NCBI GenBank assembly: GCA_003512955.1
Contig: DOTG01000011.1
Location: forward strand, 101,880-133,079
Source: Marinilabiliales bacterium
GTDB lineage: Bacteria; Bacteroidota; Bacteroidia; Bacteroidales; SZUA-534
DNA: 31,200 nucleotides
Direction of reading: 5' to 3'
Part shown: positions 7,904 to 16,112 of the stretch, piece after piece
Position numbering within the stretch: the stretch's first letter is position 1
Layout of the letters: every line of letters starts with the position of its first letter
Program-made: the position numbers and the translations under genes
The notes under the pieces: generated by a model
Database searches by the model: none
Told to the model about the DNA's origin: nothing
What the model saw: the letters and a program-made list of their open reading frames with translations, nothing else

Positions 7904-8320
7904 TCAGGGGTTGTTGCCAACGTTGCTATATACTTTCAATGTATCTTGCAATATGGTATTATCGTATTTTATCGCTCTAAAGATATAATCCCGGACTGCT
8001 TTTGGTGTAAATCCTATGGTAGCTACACTGTCGGGCAATACATCGGGACATGTACAGCCGTTGTAATCGGCAACAATATGCACGCTGATGGTATCTCCCT
8101 CGCTGGGTTTATAAACATTATTTAGTTTGCTGCAATTGTTGTAAACCAGATAAACCACCTTGATAATGGCAACGGAATCTTTGGCCACCGAATCGGGCAT
8201 CTCAAACCGTTTTACCGGAACCTCTAACTGGTTATAACAGGTTCCGTCGAGACTGCAGCTTTGTGCAAGAATTAGGAGGGTTAAAGGCAAAACGAACAAT
8301 AAATACTTAACTAAAAACAT
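7904..8320 (-). CDS. Small putative lipoprotein
   Basis: 138 residues. A hydrophobic N-terminus (LLFVLPLTLLILAQS) is followed by C22, a likely lipobox cysteine, so the protein is probably lipid-anchored and facing the periplasm or surface. The mature part has four further cysteines besides the one next to the lipobox region and no domain I recognise. Its last codons (SNVGNNP, stop at 7904-7906) are encoded by GTTGCCAACGTTGC, which matches the boundary cores elsewhere in the window. The 3' end may therefore be where the restriction-modification cassette joined. It is 114 bases beyond the GNAT gene and could be its downstream partner. Confidence 0.65.
   Translation of the reverse strand: MFLVKYLLFVLPLTLLILAQSCSLDGTCYNQLEVPVKRFEMPDSVAKDSVAIIKVVYLVYNNCSKLNNVYKPSEGDTISVHIVADYNGCTCPDVLPDSVATIGFTPKAVRDYIFRAIKYDNTILQDTLKVYSNVGNNP
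7913..7926. other. Cassette-boundary core at right edge of the restriction-modification module
   Basis: GTTGCCAAC (7913-7921) is the exact reverse complement of GTTGGCAAC at 6057-6065, so the two flank the restriction-modification genes as 9-base inverted repeats. CCAACGTTGC (7917-7926) resembles ACAACGTTCCGC at 24727-24738 and ACAACGTATGCC at 28479-28490. This may mark the integration point. Confidence 0.45.
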
Positions 8321-8434
8321 GGTTTTTTATTTTTTTTGACACATTGTAATTTAATGACAATAATTCAAAAGTTAAGGTCAGTAACCGCAAAAATATTCTT
8401 TATTTTAAACTTTCAGCTTATAATTTTCAACTTT

Positions 8435-9562
8435 TTAATGGTGCAATGGTTTGGTAAATATCCGATACCTTTTATACACGTAACCACCCAGCCGTTCCAG
8501 CTCTGCCCGCATTTTTGTGTTGGTTTCTAATACCAAATGGCTGTCAATGTATTTTAGGTTTGTGGCGTGCGCCTCGTTTAAAAGTTTTACACCTAAAACG
8601 GCATCGAGCCCGGTATCGCGGAAATCGGAACGGATACCACCCAAAAGCAGGTTCAGTTGGTTGGTTTTCTTCTGGGCATTTAAAATATAGAAAATGCCAA
8701 AGGGTAGCAAATAACCCCTGCTTTTGATAATTCCGGGACTCAGGTCGGGCATGGTGATGATAAAAGCCACCAGTTCATTGTTTTGATTTTCAATTATTTT
8801 GATGAAACGCGGGTTTAAAAGGGACAAATACCTGTCGGCAAATTTTTCCATTTCAGGGCGTTCCATGGGGGCAAAAGCATAAATGTCTTTAAATGTTTCG
8901 TTCAATAATTCAAGTACAGGAATAATGTATGGTTTAATGGCCTTCCGGGTTTTGAACTCAATCACGTGAATGTTATTTGCCACCAACCTGCGTTCATAAA
9001 TCTTTTGGTATAAATCGGGGATGACTTCCGGGATGTCAATTTTATATGTAACCAAATCCACTTTTTTGCCGAAACCCATATTTTCAAGGAGGTTGACCTG
9101 ATAGGGGAAATTGCAATTGGTGGCAATCACCAGAGGTTGTTCAAATCCTTCCACCATCATACCTTGTGGGTCTTTATCGGAAAAACTTAAGGGGCCAACA
9201 AGGTTTTTCATACCTTTATCTTTTGCCCATTGATGCACCGCTTCAATCAATGCATTGGCCACCTCCTGGTCGTTGTAGGTTTCCATGAAGGAAAAACGGG
9301 CATCCTCTTCATTATGTGATTGGTTGTATTTGTGGTTGACCAGGCCCATTACCCGTCCTACTGCTTGTCCGTCCTTAAATGCCAGCAAACGGATGTAGTC
9401 GCAATGGCCAAACAACGGATTTTTTTTGGGATCGAAGAATACCCATTCATCCATGTAGATAGGAGGAATCCAATTGGAATGGTTTTGATGGATTTTGGCA
9501 GGTAAATGGATAAACTCTTTCAATTGCTTTTTCGTGGTTACTTCGATAATTTTGATTCCCAT
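8435..9562 (-). CDS. GNAT-like N-acetyltransferase family protein
   Basis: 375 residues. The N-terminal half has a GNAT-like pattern (YIRLLAFKDGQAVGRVMGLVNHKYN, then a helix and VNLLENMGFGKKVDLVTYKI). The C-terminal half (about 230-370) is a second acyltransferase-like lobe with RSDFRDTGLDAVLGVKLLNEA and ELERLGGYVYKRYRIF. The family is widespread in Bacteroidota and often annotated as GNAT or as an uncharacterised acyltransferase. The acceptor is unknown. It starts 11 bases after the PAP2 gene stop, so the two are co-transcribed; a shared role in lipid headgroup chemistry is possible but is only inference. Confidence 0.65.
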   Translation of the reverse strand: MGIKIIEVTTKKQLKEFIHLPAKIHQNHSNWIPPIYMDEWVFFDPKKNPLFGHCDYIRLLAFKDGQAVGRVMGLVNHKYNQSHNEEDARFSFMETYNDQEVANALIEAVHQWAKDKGMKNLVGPLSFSDKDPQGMMVEGFEQPLVIATNCNFPYQVNLLENMGFGKKVDLVTYKIDIPEVIPDLYQKIYERRLVANNIHVIEFKTRKAIKPYIIPVLELLNETFKDIYAFAPMERPEMEKFADRYLSLLNPRFIKIIENQNNELVAFIITMPDLSPGIIKSRGYLLPFGIFYILNAQKKTNQLNLLLGGIRSDFRDTGLDAVLGVKLLNEAHATNLKYIDSHLVLETNTKMRAELERLGGYVYKRYRIFTKPLHH

Positions 9563-9573
9563 ATCTATAGCAT

Positions 9574-10509
9574 TTAATAATTTTTAATTTCAAGAATAGA
9601 GGTCATTTGAACTGGTTCTGCCAGTTTATAAATTGCAGGGAAATGGGCAAAAAGGATTTTCTGAATTGTATGAACCAATTTATAAATAACCGGGGCAATT
9701 AAAATAGCTGCCAAACAGTCAATGACATAATGCGCCCGGAGGTAAACTGTTGAAAAAATGAGCAAAATGCCAATGGGCATCAGGTAGTAAAACAGTTTGC
9801 GTTCACCGCGATACACCTGATATAACAGAATCAGGCACAAAGCCACGTGCGAGCTTGGGAAAGCCGCCGTGGGGGCTTCTCCAATTTGTTGGATACGTTT
9901 AATCAGAAAACCAAAAATATATCCATCGGGAACTTCGTGTTGCAGTTGTGAATACTGAAATTGAGGTCCGGCAACAGGGAGTACATCAAAAATCAGGTAG
10001 AATATCAGGAAGGATTGGATGATGATGAATACCAATTTTTCAGTCTGCGGTAACCCTTTTTGTTTGAGCCAGTATAATGGCACAAAAATAACGAGCAGGT
10101 AATAAGCAAAATAGCCAAAATACATGGTTTCAGCCAGAAGTTGCGAAGGAAAAGCCTTTGAAAACTCCAGCGCGGGTTGAAACCCGAAAATTGCCGATTC
10201 CCATTGGGCAAAGAGAGGATCGAGGTTTTCATGGACTAAAACGTTGTTTAAAAAGTCGGTTTCGCCATATAAGAAACCCAACAAGGCCAGAGGATACAGT
10301 ATCCGGACAATGATTTGCCAGTTTTTAGGCTGTGTCAACCGTTGAAACAGGCAGGCTATACCTGCTATGCAAACCATTAACAGCAAATGAGCGGTTAAAG
10401 TGCCAACTCCTGAGGGATGGTTTTTGGTTTGCCAAAGCGCGGGAACCAACGTGATGGCCAGGTAACCCAATAAAACAATTTCAACCGGACGAAATATTTT
10501 CTTAACCAT
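9574..10509 (-). CDS. PAP2-superfamily membrane phosphatase/phosphotransferase
   Basis: 311 residues with about seven or eight membrane helices. The C-terminal PAP2 catalytic core has PSSH (H221) and the H260-x3-D264 dyad in YLRAHYVIDC. The arrangement resembles the AUR1/inositol-phosphorylceramide-synthase branch of PAP2 proteins. The enzyme could therefore be a lipid phosphatase or a phospho-headgroup transferase at the inner membrane. The downstream GNAT-like gene is 11 bases away. No convincing promoter was found just upstream. The terminator of the previous gene separates the two units. Confidence 0.8.
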   Translation of the reverse strand: MVKKIFRPVEIVLLGYLAITLVPALWQTKNHPSGVGTLTAHLLLMVCIAGIACLFQRLTQPKNWQIIVRILYPLALLGFLYGETDFLNNVLVHENLDPLFAQWESAIFGFQPALEFSKAFPSQLLAETMYFGYFAYYLLVIFVPLYWLKQKGLPQTEKLVFIIIQSFLIFYLIFDVLPVAGPQFQYSQLQHEVPDGYIFGFLIKRIQQIGEAPTAAFPSSHVALCLILLYQVYRGERKLFYYLMPIGILLIFSTVYLRAHYVIDCLAAILIAPVIYKLVHTIQKILFAHFPAIYKLAEPVQMTSILEIKNY

Positions 10510-10587
10510 AAAGTAAATATGACCCTAGATTCCCATTTTTGACTGCACAATGTAGCAAAAAATTAACTTTTTGCTAATCTCAGGTAT

Positions 10588-10621
10588 AAAAAAAGGCTAT
10601 CACAGTTAAGTAAATAGCCTT
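10588..10621 (-). terminator. Rho-independent terminator of the acidic-protein gene
   Basis: On the minus strand, AAGGCTAT (10621-10614) pairs perfectly with ATAGCCTT (10600-10593) across a 13-base loop and runs into a stretch of T (to about 10588). It lies 25 bases past the stop of the gene at 10646-11092. Confidence 0.85.
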
Positions 10622-10645
10622 ACATTTTAAATGCTTTTCAATCCG

Positions 10646-11092
10646 TTAGTCCTCGCTGTTGTGGAAGCGTTTTTTGAGTTTCTCACCGGAAACTAATTCA
10701 TCGTCATCTTCCAGGTCGTCGGCAAATTTTAACCTGATTGCCATCCAGTTTTCGTCAATGGGGACCTGAGTTACTCCTTCAAGATCAAACGAGTCGATGA
10801 GCTCATTCAGGGCTTCATAGTCAATGTCAGTATCTAATTCCGGAGAGGTTTCTTTGGGGAAACAGAACCAGAAATACCCCCCGGTTTCCAATGCACTGAG
10901 TGCATCTTGTATCAAATCCTGGGCTTCTTCGGTGTTATGAGCAAACACCTGCACATAATTGTAGTAATCCGCAATCTCCTCATGAATCTCAACATTCAAT
11001 GGCTTTACCATCTCAAGGAACTCATCAGGTGCATTCATAATCAAAACAGGATCGATGCTGCCGATATGAAGCTTTTTAAGTATCGGGTTCAT
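10646..11092 (-). CDS. Acidic hypothetical protein (DUF3052-like)
   Basis: 148 residues, strongly acidic towards the C-terminus (FADDLEDDDELVSGE). The fold resembles DUF3052-type proteins: a short alpha/beta domain starting LKKLHIGSIDPVLIMNAPDEF, a central HNTEEAQDLIQDALSALETGGYFWFCFPKE segment, and a final beta strand pair ENWMAIRLKF. Function is unknown. It is monocistronic: 405 bases without a gene lie upstream and a good terminator lies downstream. No signal peptide is present, so it is cytoplasmic. Confidence 0.6.
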   Translation of the reverse strand: MNPILKKLHIGSIDPVLIMNAPDEFLEMVKPLNVEIHEEIADYYNYVQVFAHNTEEAQDLIQDALSALETGGYFWFCFPKETSPELDTDIDYEALNELIDSFDLEGVTQVPIDENWMAIRLKFADDLEDDDELVSGEKLKKRFHNSED

Positions 11093-11497
11093 TCTGTCAA
11101 TAAAAAATTTAAATTACTCTACTAAAAAAGGTTAAAATTTAATAAAAAGTTCAATTTGCTAAATCGGTTTAGCGTGATAAAAATAATGGAATAATTTTTT
11201 ATTATACAAAATTTTTTTGGTACCAATTAATTTTTTGCATTTTAACTATTAAAACGTGGAATTTGTTCAAAAGTTTGCCAGGAAATTGAAGTTGCGGGTT
11301 GCAAGGTTAAAAGGTGGAATGGTTGCAGGGTTGGATGAATGGAAAAACAGGAAACCATAAAAAATCATAATCAATCGGTAAAATTCAGTGTACCATTATT
11401 GCATTGCGGTTCCGAGGTTTCAGGGTTGATAATGAGCTAATTTGCTAAAAAGCTAATTGTTTTTTGACTTACATCTTGATACCACTGACTGCTCAAT
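11093..11497. other. Gene-free stretch, AT-rich
   Basis: 405 bases between the response regulator's 3' end and the acidic protein's start. It holds long A/T runs and a purine-rich part with repeated GGTTGCA-type words (about 11290-11335). No open frame, hairpin terminator or clear promoter was recognised. Confidence 0.6.
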
Positions 11498-12223
11498 TTA
11501 AATAAAATTCTTATCAATAAACGCCTGGAATTTGTCTTTGTATTGTTCACTGATGGGAACATAGGTTTTTCCATCAAAAATAATGCGTTGCCGTTCGATG
11601 GTAGTTACTTTATTCAGGTTTACAATAAACGATCGGTGCACCCTCATAAAATCAGAAGGTGGCAACATGGCTTCAATGGATTTCATACTCATGAGCGACA
11701 TCACAGGTTTGTTGTTTTCGGTAAATATCCGGACATATTCGCGCATACCCTCAATATACTTGATGTCGCTGAAATTGATGCGCACAATTTTATATTCCGA
11801 TTTGATAAACAGATATTCCTGATTCGATCGGATCTCTTCTTTCACATGGGTCTGTTCCAATTCAAAAAAGTGCTTGGCTTTATGGGCTGCTTTCACAAAA
11901 TCAGCATAACCAATGGGTTTCAGTAAATAGTCGAGTGCATCTACTTTAAACCCTTCAATGGCATATTCGCTGTGGGCCGTTGTGAACACCACCAGTGGAT
12001 GTTTTTCCAATAACTTTACAAAATCCAACCCGTTCAGATCGGGCATGTTTATGTCCACAAACATCAGGTCGATAACTTCTTTGTTCAACACATCGAGCGC
12101 TTCCAACGGACTTTCACAGGTTGTTACCAACTCAAGAAAAGGTGTTTTTTCAATATAATTGGCTATTTGTTTCAGGGCCAGGGGTTCATCGTCAATCGCC
12201 AGGCAACGTAGTAGGGAATCCAT
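11498..12223 (-). CDS. LytTR-family response regulator
   Basis: 241 residues. The receiver domain (1-120) has acidic D11-D12, phosphoacceptor D57 in FVDINMPD and the conserved K102 region (DYLLKPIGY). The C-terminal LytTR DNA-binding domain (about 140-240) contains FIKSEYKIVRINFSDIKYIE, then FMRVHRSFIVNLNKV. It should be phosphorylated by the kinase encoded 21 bases upstream and bind DNA at short direct repeats. It is last in a unit with the kinase and possibly the polyphosphate genes further upstream. Confidence 0.92.
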   Translation of the reverse strand: MDSLLRCLAIDDEPLALKQIANYIEKTPFLELVTTCESPLEALDVLNKEVIDLMFVDINMPDLNGLDFVKLLEKHPLVVFTTAHSEYAIEGFKVDALDYLLKPIGYADFVKAAHKAKHFFELEQTHVKEEIRSNQEYLFIKSEYKIVRINFSDIKYIEGMREYVRIFTENNKPVMSLMSMKSIEAMLPPSDFMRVHRSFIVNLNKVTTIERQRIIFDGKTYVPISEQYKDKFQAFIDKNFI

Positions 12224-12244
12224 ATCTTCTGTTTTAATTGGTTT

Positions 12245-13420
12245 TTAAGTAAATAGAGTAAGACTTACCGTATAAACGGTGTCTGTTTCTTCAATGTTCA
12301 TGCGATACCTGTTGCTGTAAAGCAATTCCAACCGTTTGCGGGTATTTTCAACCCCAATGCCCGAGGCCTCTTCCTTTACGTTGTTCGGGTGTTTGCTGTT
12401 CGATATCTCAAAAAGAATGCTCGAAGGTGTAAACACCCATTCTATGTGGATAAACGATTCGTTTTTGTAGCTAATCCCATGTTTGAAGGCATTTTCAAGC
12501 AGCGAGATAAACAGCATGGGATGAACCCGCAGTGGTGGGATTTCTTGCGGTATCTTTACCTCAATTTTTACTTTATCTGAAAAGCGCAATTTCATCAGGT
12601 TGATGTAACTCTGGTTGAACTCCATCTCTTTGGAAATGGGAACCAGGTTTTCATTGGAATCGTACAATAGGTAACGCATCATTTTTGAAAGCTTGATGAT
12701 GGCTTCCTTAGCCTCCTCGCTGTTGATGTCGATGAGTGAATGGATGTTGTTCAAGGTGTTCATGAAAAAGTGTGGGCTTACCTGATGTTTCAAAAAAGCC
12801 AACTGGTTTTTGATGTTCTCATTTTCAAGTTTGTTCTTTTCCTGTTCCGATTCCGACCATTTAAAAGCTACCCGGATACCAGTGTCGAAACCTACCATTA
12901 AAAGTGAGATAAGCGCCAGGTTCAAATACCTTGGGAATGAAAGTGGTTTCGGCGGCCCCGGCTCGAATGGTTCCCGGTCATCTCTATTCCGGGGTTCTTT
13001 TTCAGGCTTATGCATTTCGGTATCCGTGGGTTTAAATTTATCATCAGACTGCAATTGTTTTTTTTCAGAATCAGGATTATTCTCCCAGGGACGTTCCTTA
13101 AAATCAGGTTCTCTATTCCACGGTTTATCTTCAAATGCTAAGGTGTTTAAGTAGGCAACAGAAATGGAGGCAATCAGCATCAATGCTGAAAAAATGTAGA
13201 GTATCTGTCTATTCTTAAATAGTAAAAATGGGATGAGCACAAAATGGTTGACAACAAAAATGACAAAATAGGGGTAAACCCGCTCCCAGTATCGGAAAAC
13301 CCCGCTCCAACTGACAGTATCATTTTCCTTGATGATAAACGTAGGAAATGAAAAAATGATGATCCAGATAACAACAATAGAGGCGATTTCCGCCAATTTC
13401 AGGGTATTGATTTTCCTCAT
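12245..13420 (-). CDS. LytS/YehU-type sensor histidine kinase
   Basis: 391 residues. Four predicted membrane helices (about 11-31, 47-69, 73-92, 165-183) surround a long, charged, proline-rich segment (95-160). A short coiled coil then leads to the His_kinase domain with H217 in the SPHFFMNTLNNIHSL box. The ATP-binding N box is HPMLFISLLENAFKHG. It should autophosphorylate and pass phosphate to the adjacent LytTR regulator. The stimulus is unknown. The 83-base gap from the DUF2490 gene leaves room for its own promoter but none is obvious. Cytosolic versus periplasmic placement of the charged loop is uncertain. Confidence 0.9.
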   Translation of the reverse strand: MRKINTLKLAEIASIVVIWIIIFSFPTFIIKENDTVSWSGVFRYWERVYPYFVIFVVNHFVLIPFLLFKNRQILYIFSALMLIASISVAYLNTLAFEDKPWNREPDFKERPWENNPDSEKKQLQSDDKFKPTDTEMHKPEKEPRNRDDREPFEPGPPKPLSFPRYLNLALISLLMVGFDTGIRVAFKWSESEQEKNKLENENIKNQLAFLKHQVSPHFFMNTLNNIHSLIDINSEEAKEAIIKLSKMMRYLLYDSNENLVPISKEMEFNQSYINLMKLRFSDKVKIEVKIPQEIPPLRVHPMLFISLLENAFKHGISYKNESFIHIEWVFTPSSILFEISNSKHPNNVKEEASGIGVENTRKRLELLYSNRYRMNIEETDTVYTVSLTLFT

Positions 13421-13503
13421 TCAGTAGGTTTTATGGTTTGTAATCCTGCTTCATGTTTTTTATCCCCTTGGGTTTTGTTATTTCACAAATTTACGGAATG
13501 ATT

Positions 13504-14169
13504 TTAATTAAATTTGAATTTATAGCTCAACTCAACCATATTCCGGTATTTTTCCTTCTTCAAATAATCCTGATAATGATAAGTGGCTCCCAACGCGTGT
13601 TTTTTGTTGAATCTATAATCAACGCCAACCGAATACCTAATTTTATTGATTTCGTGCTCGCTCAATTGATGGAACCACTCTACCGATGTCATTGGCCTAA
13701 ATTTGCTGTTTGGCAAGTCATATTCCATCTTAAGCCGGTACCTCAGGTACGGGTTTTCGAGGTTTATAGGTTCACCAAATTCGTTGTAGTTGGTGAACCT
13801 GCCCCGGGCTTCAATTTTAAAACGTTGTATGGGATATTTAAACCTTACATCAGAGCTAAACGTGTGGCTGTTGGTTTTATCTCCATCCGGGTTATGTAAG
13901 GAATTAAACCGGTAGTTGATGCCCAATTCGAGAATCCGGAAGGGAAGGTAATCTATTCCAGCCTCTAACCGCCATTCTTTTTGGTCAAATTGCCCGGCAA
14001 AACGGAACTCCGGGTTTATCGAAACCTTAAAACGGTCGGTCATCTTTTTACTGAGGGCAGCACCGGTCCACAGTTCCCAAGTGTTATTTTGAGCAAATGA
14101 GTTTACCGGAACAATGAGATATATCAAAATTCCAACCCAGAATATCCGTGGTTTCGTTTTTTGCCTCAT
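13504..14169 (-). CDS. DUF2490 outer-membrane barrel protein
   Basis: 221 residues. A signal peptide ends in NSFAQ (about residue 27). The mature part alternates polar and aromatic residues (FKVSINPEFRFAGQF, WRLEAGIDYLPFRILELGINYRF) and ends in the aromatic-rich strand NMVELSYKFKFN, as expected for an outer-membrane barrel. DUF2490 proteins are uncharacterised. The gene lies 11 bases from DUF4956 and is part of the polyphosphate polymerase unit, which suggests a linked envelope function. Confidence 0.85.
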   Translation of the reverse strand: MRQKTKPRIFWVGILIYLIVPVNSFAQNNTWELWTGAALSKKMTDRFKVSINPEFRFAGQFDQKEWRLEAGIDYLPFRILELGINYRFNSLHNPDGDKTNSHTFSSDVRFKYPIQRFKIEARGRFTNYNEFGEPINLENPYLRYRLKMEYDLPNSKFRPMTSVEWFHQLSEHEINKIRYSVGVDYRFNKKHALGATYHYQDYLKKEKYRNMVELSYKFKFN

Positions 14170-14180
14170 TTTGCGTTCAG

Positions 14181-14837
14181 TTATTTTGTTTGTAGATGGC
14201 CATTGGCATCGTAATAGATGGTAATTTTGGCGGTATCGCGCAGGAAATCAATTTTTTTAACCTCGAACCGCTTGATGGAAATGCCTGTTCGTGCTTTCAA
14301 ATCTTCCATCAGTTCCGCTTCTTTATCCACATGGATATTGCCAATTTTTTCATAAACAATCTCCTTCGAATTTTCCTGTTTGAGCCGTAGCACCTTTTCC
14401 AGGGCATATAAACCAGCCACAATGGCTAAGTTGGTAACCAACAATTCGGTGTAACTGATTTTCTTGTTAGCCAATGCATTGATGACCGAAACCCCGATAA
14501 CAACGAAAAGATAGGTCATTTCTTTAATGGGAATGGCATCGGTACGGTAACGGATGATACCAAACACCGCAAACAGACCAAGGGCAAAACCTAGTTCCAG
14601 CTTAACACTCTCCAAAAGGAAGCAGAGCAAAAACACGGTGATTCCAATGGCAAAATAGCTGAAAAAGAAATCTTTGCGGTTGCTGTGGCGGGCATACAGC
14701 ACCTTGATGAGCATAAATAATACCAGAGTATTGAAAGCAAACCTGACGAACAATTCTGCTGAATCACTTAAGTTAATTAATTGAATGTCAAATAATTTAA
14801 CCTCCTCAATAAATGAATGAACCTCTCCTAACGACAT
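14181..14837 (-). CDS. DUF4956 membrane protein
   Basis: 218 residues. At least four hydrophobic helices occupy residues 25-150 (LFVRFAFNTLVLFMLIKVLY; FFFSYFAIGITVFLLCFLLE; LFVVIGVSVINALAN; LLVTNLAIVAGLYALEKVL). A cytosolic alpha/beta tail follows (about 155-218). DUF4956 genes are commonly found beside VTC-domain polyphosphate polymerases, as here (23 bases away). The product may be a channel or assembly partner for polymer export or for the polymerase, but no biochemical role is established to my knowledge. Confidence 0.85.
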   Translation of the reverse strand: MSLGEVHSFIEEVKLFDIQLINLSDSAELFVRFAFNTLVLFMLIKVLYARHSNRKDFFFSYFAIGITVFLLCFLLESVKLELGFALGLFAVFGIIRYRTDAIPIKEMTYLFVVIGVSVINALANKKISYTELLVTNLAIVAGLYALEKVLRLKQENSKEIVYEKIGNIHVDKEAELMEDLKARTGISIKRFEVKKIDFLRDTAKITIYYDANGHLQTK

Positions 14838-14860
14838 GTTGATGATTTTTAAGTTATGAT

Positions 14861-15613
14861 TTAGACTTGTATGGTTTTTTCAATTTTCCTGATTTTTGGC
14901 TTAAAGGTGTTATACTTCAATTGATTATCATTATCGGTAAGTACCCTGCCGATGCAATATTTACTAAAACCCATGGAATGGATGTGCTTTTGGTTTAAGA
15001 TTTCGACGAGTGGCGATTTTGCAGAATTGGCCTCTTGTTTTACTTCAATAATTGCAAGGTTTTCCATTGAGGTATCCAACCCATTATAGATAAAATTGAG
15101 ATGAACATCAATGGTACAGCGTTCGTTCATATCCTTTTTCACTAAAGTGATGCGAAGGAACTGGTTCGAGATTTTGGGTTGCAGCATCACGGGATCTACT
15201 GGCAGGTCTTTTTTTAGAAAAGCCAAATCCGATTCGTTAAAACCAAACAGATCATTGGTCGTAAGAATCCGGCTTTTCTGGGTTTTTCCTTTGTTGTTTT
15301 TGAATTTGATTTCAAGAAAACAGGTTCCTGTGTCCAGATACATCCGTTTTCGTACTTTATACCGGTTGAGTTTCCCATTGTGGTGAGCCAAATAGAATTC
15401 ATTGCCTGGCGTGTCGAAATACACCGAAAGGTAGTTCATCATCCGTTTTCCATCAATTTCCAGAATAAGGTAATATTCGATCACTTCGGCCAGAATATCG
15501 GAAATCATGTGTTGCGGAACCACGAATTTTCGGTCTATACGGTTCATGAGTTCGGCTTTTTTTATTCCTTTCAGGTCGATAGGTGCAAAACTTTTTATCA
15601 GTGCAAGATTCAT
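14861..15613 (-). CDS. Polyphosphate polymerase domain (VTC) protein
   Basis: 250 residues of the VTC/CYTH-like tunnel fold. Characteristic basic and acidic residues are visible: the N-terminal MNRIDRKFVV, VYFDTPGNEFYLAHHNGKLNRYKVRKRMY, and FLEIKFKNNKGKTQKSRI, with the tail FSKYCIGRVL. Eukaryotic Vtc4 makes polyphosphate from ATP. Bacterial homologues are generally annotated as polyphosphate polymerase-domain proteins and often pair with DUF4956. It is first in the apparent operon VTC-DUF4956-DUF2490-kinase-regulator and has a candidate promoter at 15631-15660. Confidence 0.85.
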   Translation of the reverse strand: MNLALIKSFAPIDLKGIKKAELMNRIDRKFVVPQHMISDILAEVIEYYLILEIDGKRMMNYLSVYFDTPGNEFYLAHHNGKLNRYKVRKRMYLDTGTCFLEIKFKNNKGKTQKSRILTTNDLFGFNESDLAFLKKDLPVDPVMLQPKISNQFLRITLVKKDMNERCTIDVHLNFIYNGLDTSMENLAIIEVKQEANSAKSPLVEILNQKHIHSMGFSKYCIGRVLTDNDNQLKYNTFKPKIRKIEKTIQV

Positions 15614-15630
15614 ATCTTAGAATTTTGTTT

Positions 15631-15660
15631 CAAAACTATTTCAATACTACCAGTTCCAAA
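15631..15660 (-). promoter_or_regulatory. Candidate promoter of the polyphosphate polymerase unit
   Basis: On the minus strand, TTTG (15660-15657) and TAGTTTTG (15638-15631) are separated by 18 bases, slightly shorter than the 19-20 seen at other promoters here. The start codon follows 17 bases later. Confidence 0.5.
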
Positions 15661-15758
15661 AAACCAATCAACAGGCACCCTGTTTTTATCTACCAAAAGA
15701 TGAGTTAATAGTTCCTGGCTGGGAGGTGGTAGGTGTAGCAATTGAAGAAAGACGATCC

Positions 15759-15789
15759 TTGCAAAAGTTTTATAAAAAAAGTAGATTTG
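15759..15789 (+). promoter_or_regulatory. Promoter of the mntA-hepT operon
   Basis: TTG (15759-15761), a 20-base gap and TAGATTTG (15782-15789). This places transcription start near 15796, just before the ATG at 15807. It argues against the longer open frame beginning at 15726. Confidence 0.7.
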
Positions 15790-15806
15790 TAAAAAAAAAT
15801 ATTGAT

Positions 15807-16112
15807 ATGCAAAAATTACTGACTGACAATATTGATAAAATCAAGGCATTATGTATGACTCATAATGTTAAATCACTATTTGCATTTGGTTCTGTTTGCA
15901 CTGATAGATTTAATGACCAAAGTGATGTTGATTTACTTATCTCATTTAATCCTATGGATTATAGCGATTATGCCGATACATATTTTGTTTTAGCGGATAA
16001 GTTTGAAAACCTTTTTCATCGCCCGGTTGATTTAGTTACCGATAAATCATTATCTAACCCGTACTTTATAGATTCTGTAAATCAAACAAAAACATTGATT
16101 TATGGAGCTTGA
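15807..16112 (+). CDS. mntA: MntA-like nucleotidyltransferase antitoxin
   Basis: 101 residues from the ATG at 15807, chosen because the promoter at 15759-15789 lies within the upstream extension. The signature G28-S29-x10-D40-x-D42 is complete. In studied MntA-HepT systems the antitoxin adds AMP to a tyrosine next to the HEPN active site of HepT and so silences it. The gene overlaps hepT by 11 bases, the usual arrangement for co-translated pairs. This pair is distinct from the HEPN-MNT pair at 3.9-4.6 kb in family and gene order. Confidence 0.85.
   Translation: MQKLLTDNIDKIKALCMTHNVKSLFAFGSVCTDRFNDQSDVDLLISFNPMDYSDYADTYFVLADKFENLFHRPVDLVTDKSLSNPYFIDSVNQTKTLIYGA

Noticed and set aside
15669..15687. 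ACAGG-CAC-CCTGT followed by five T, a terminator-like hairpin on the plus strand
   Set aside because: No plus-strand gene ends nearby. It lies between divergent genes and the stem is only five pairs.
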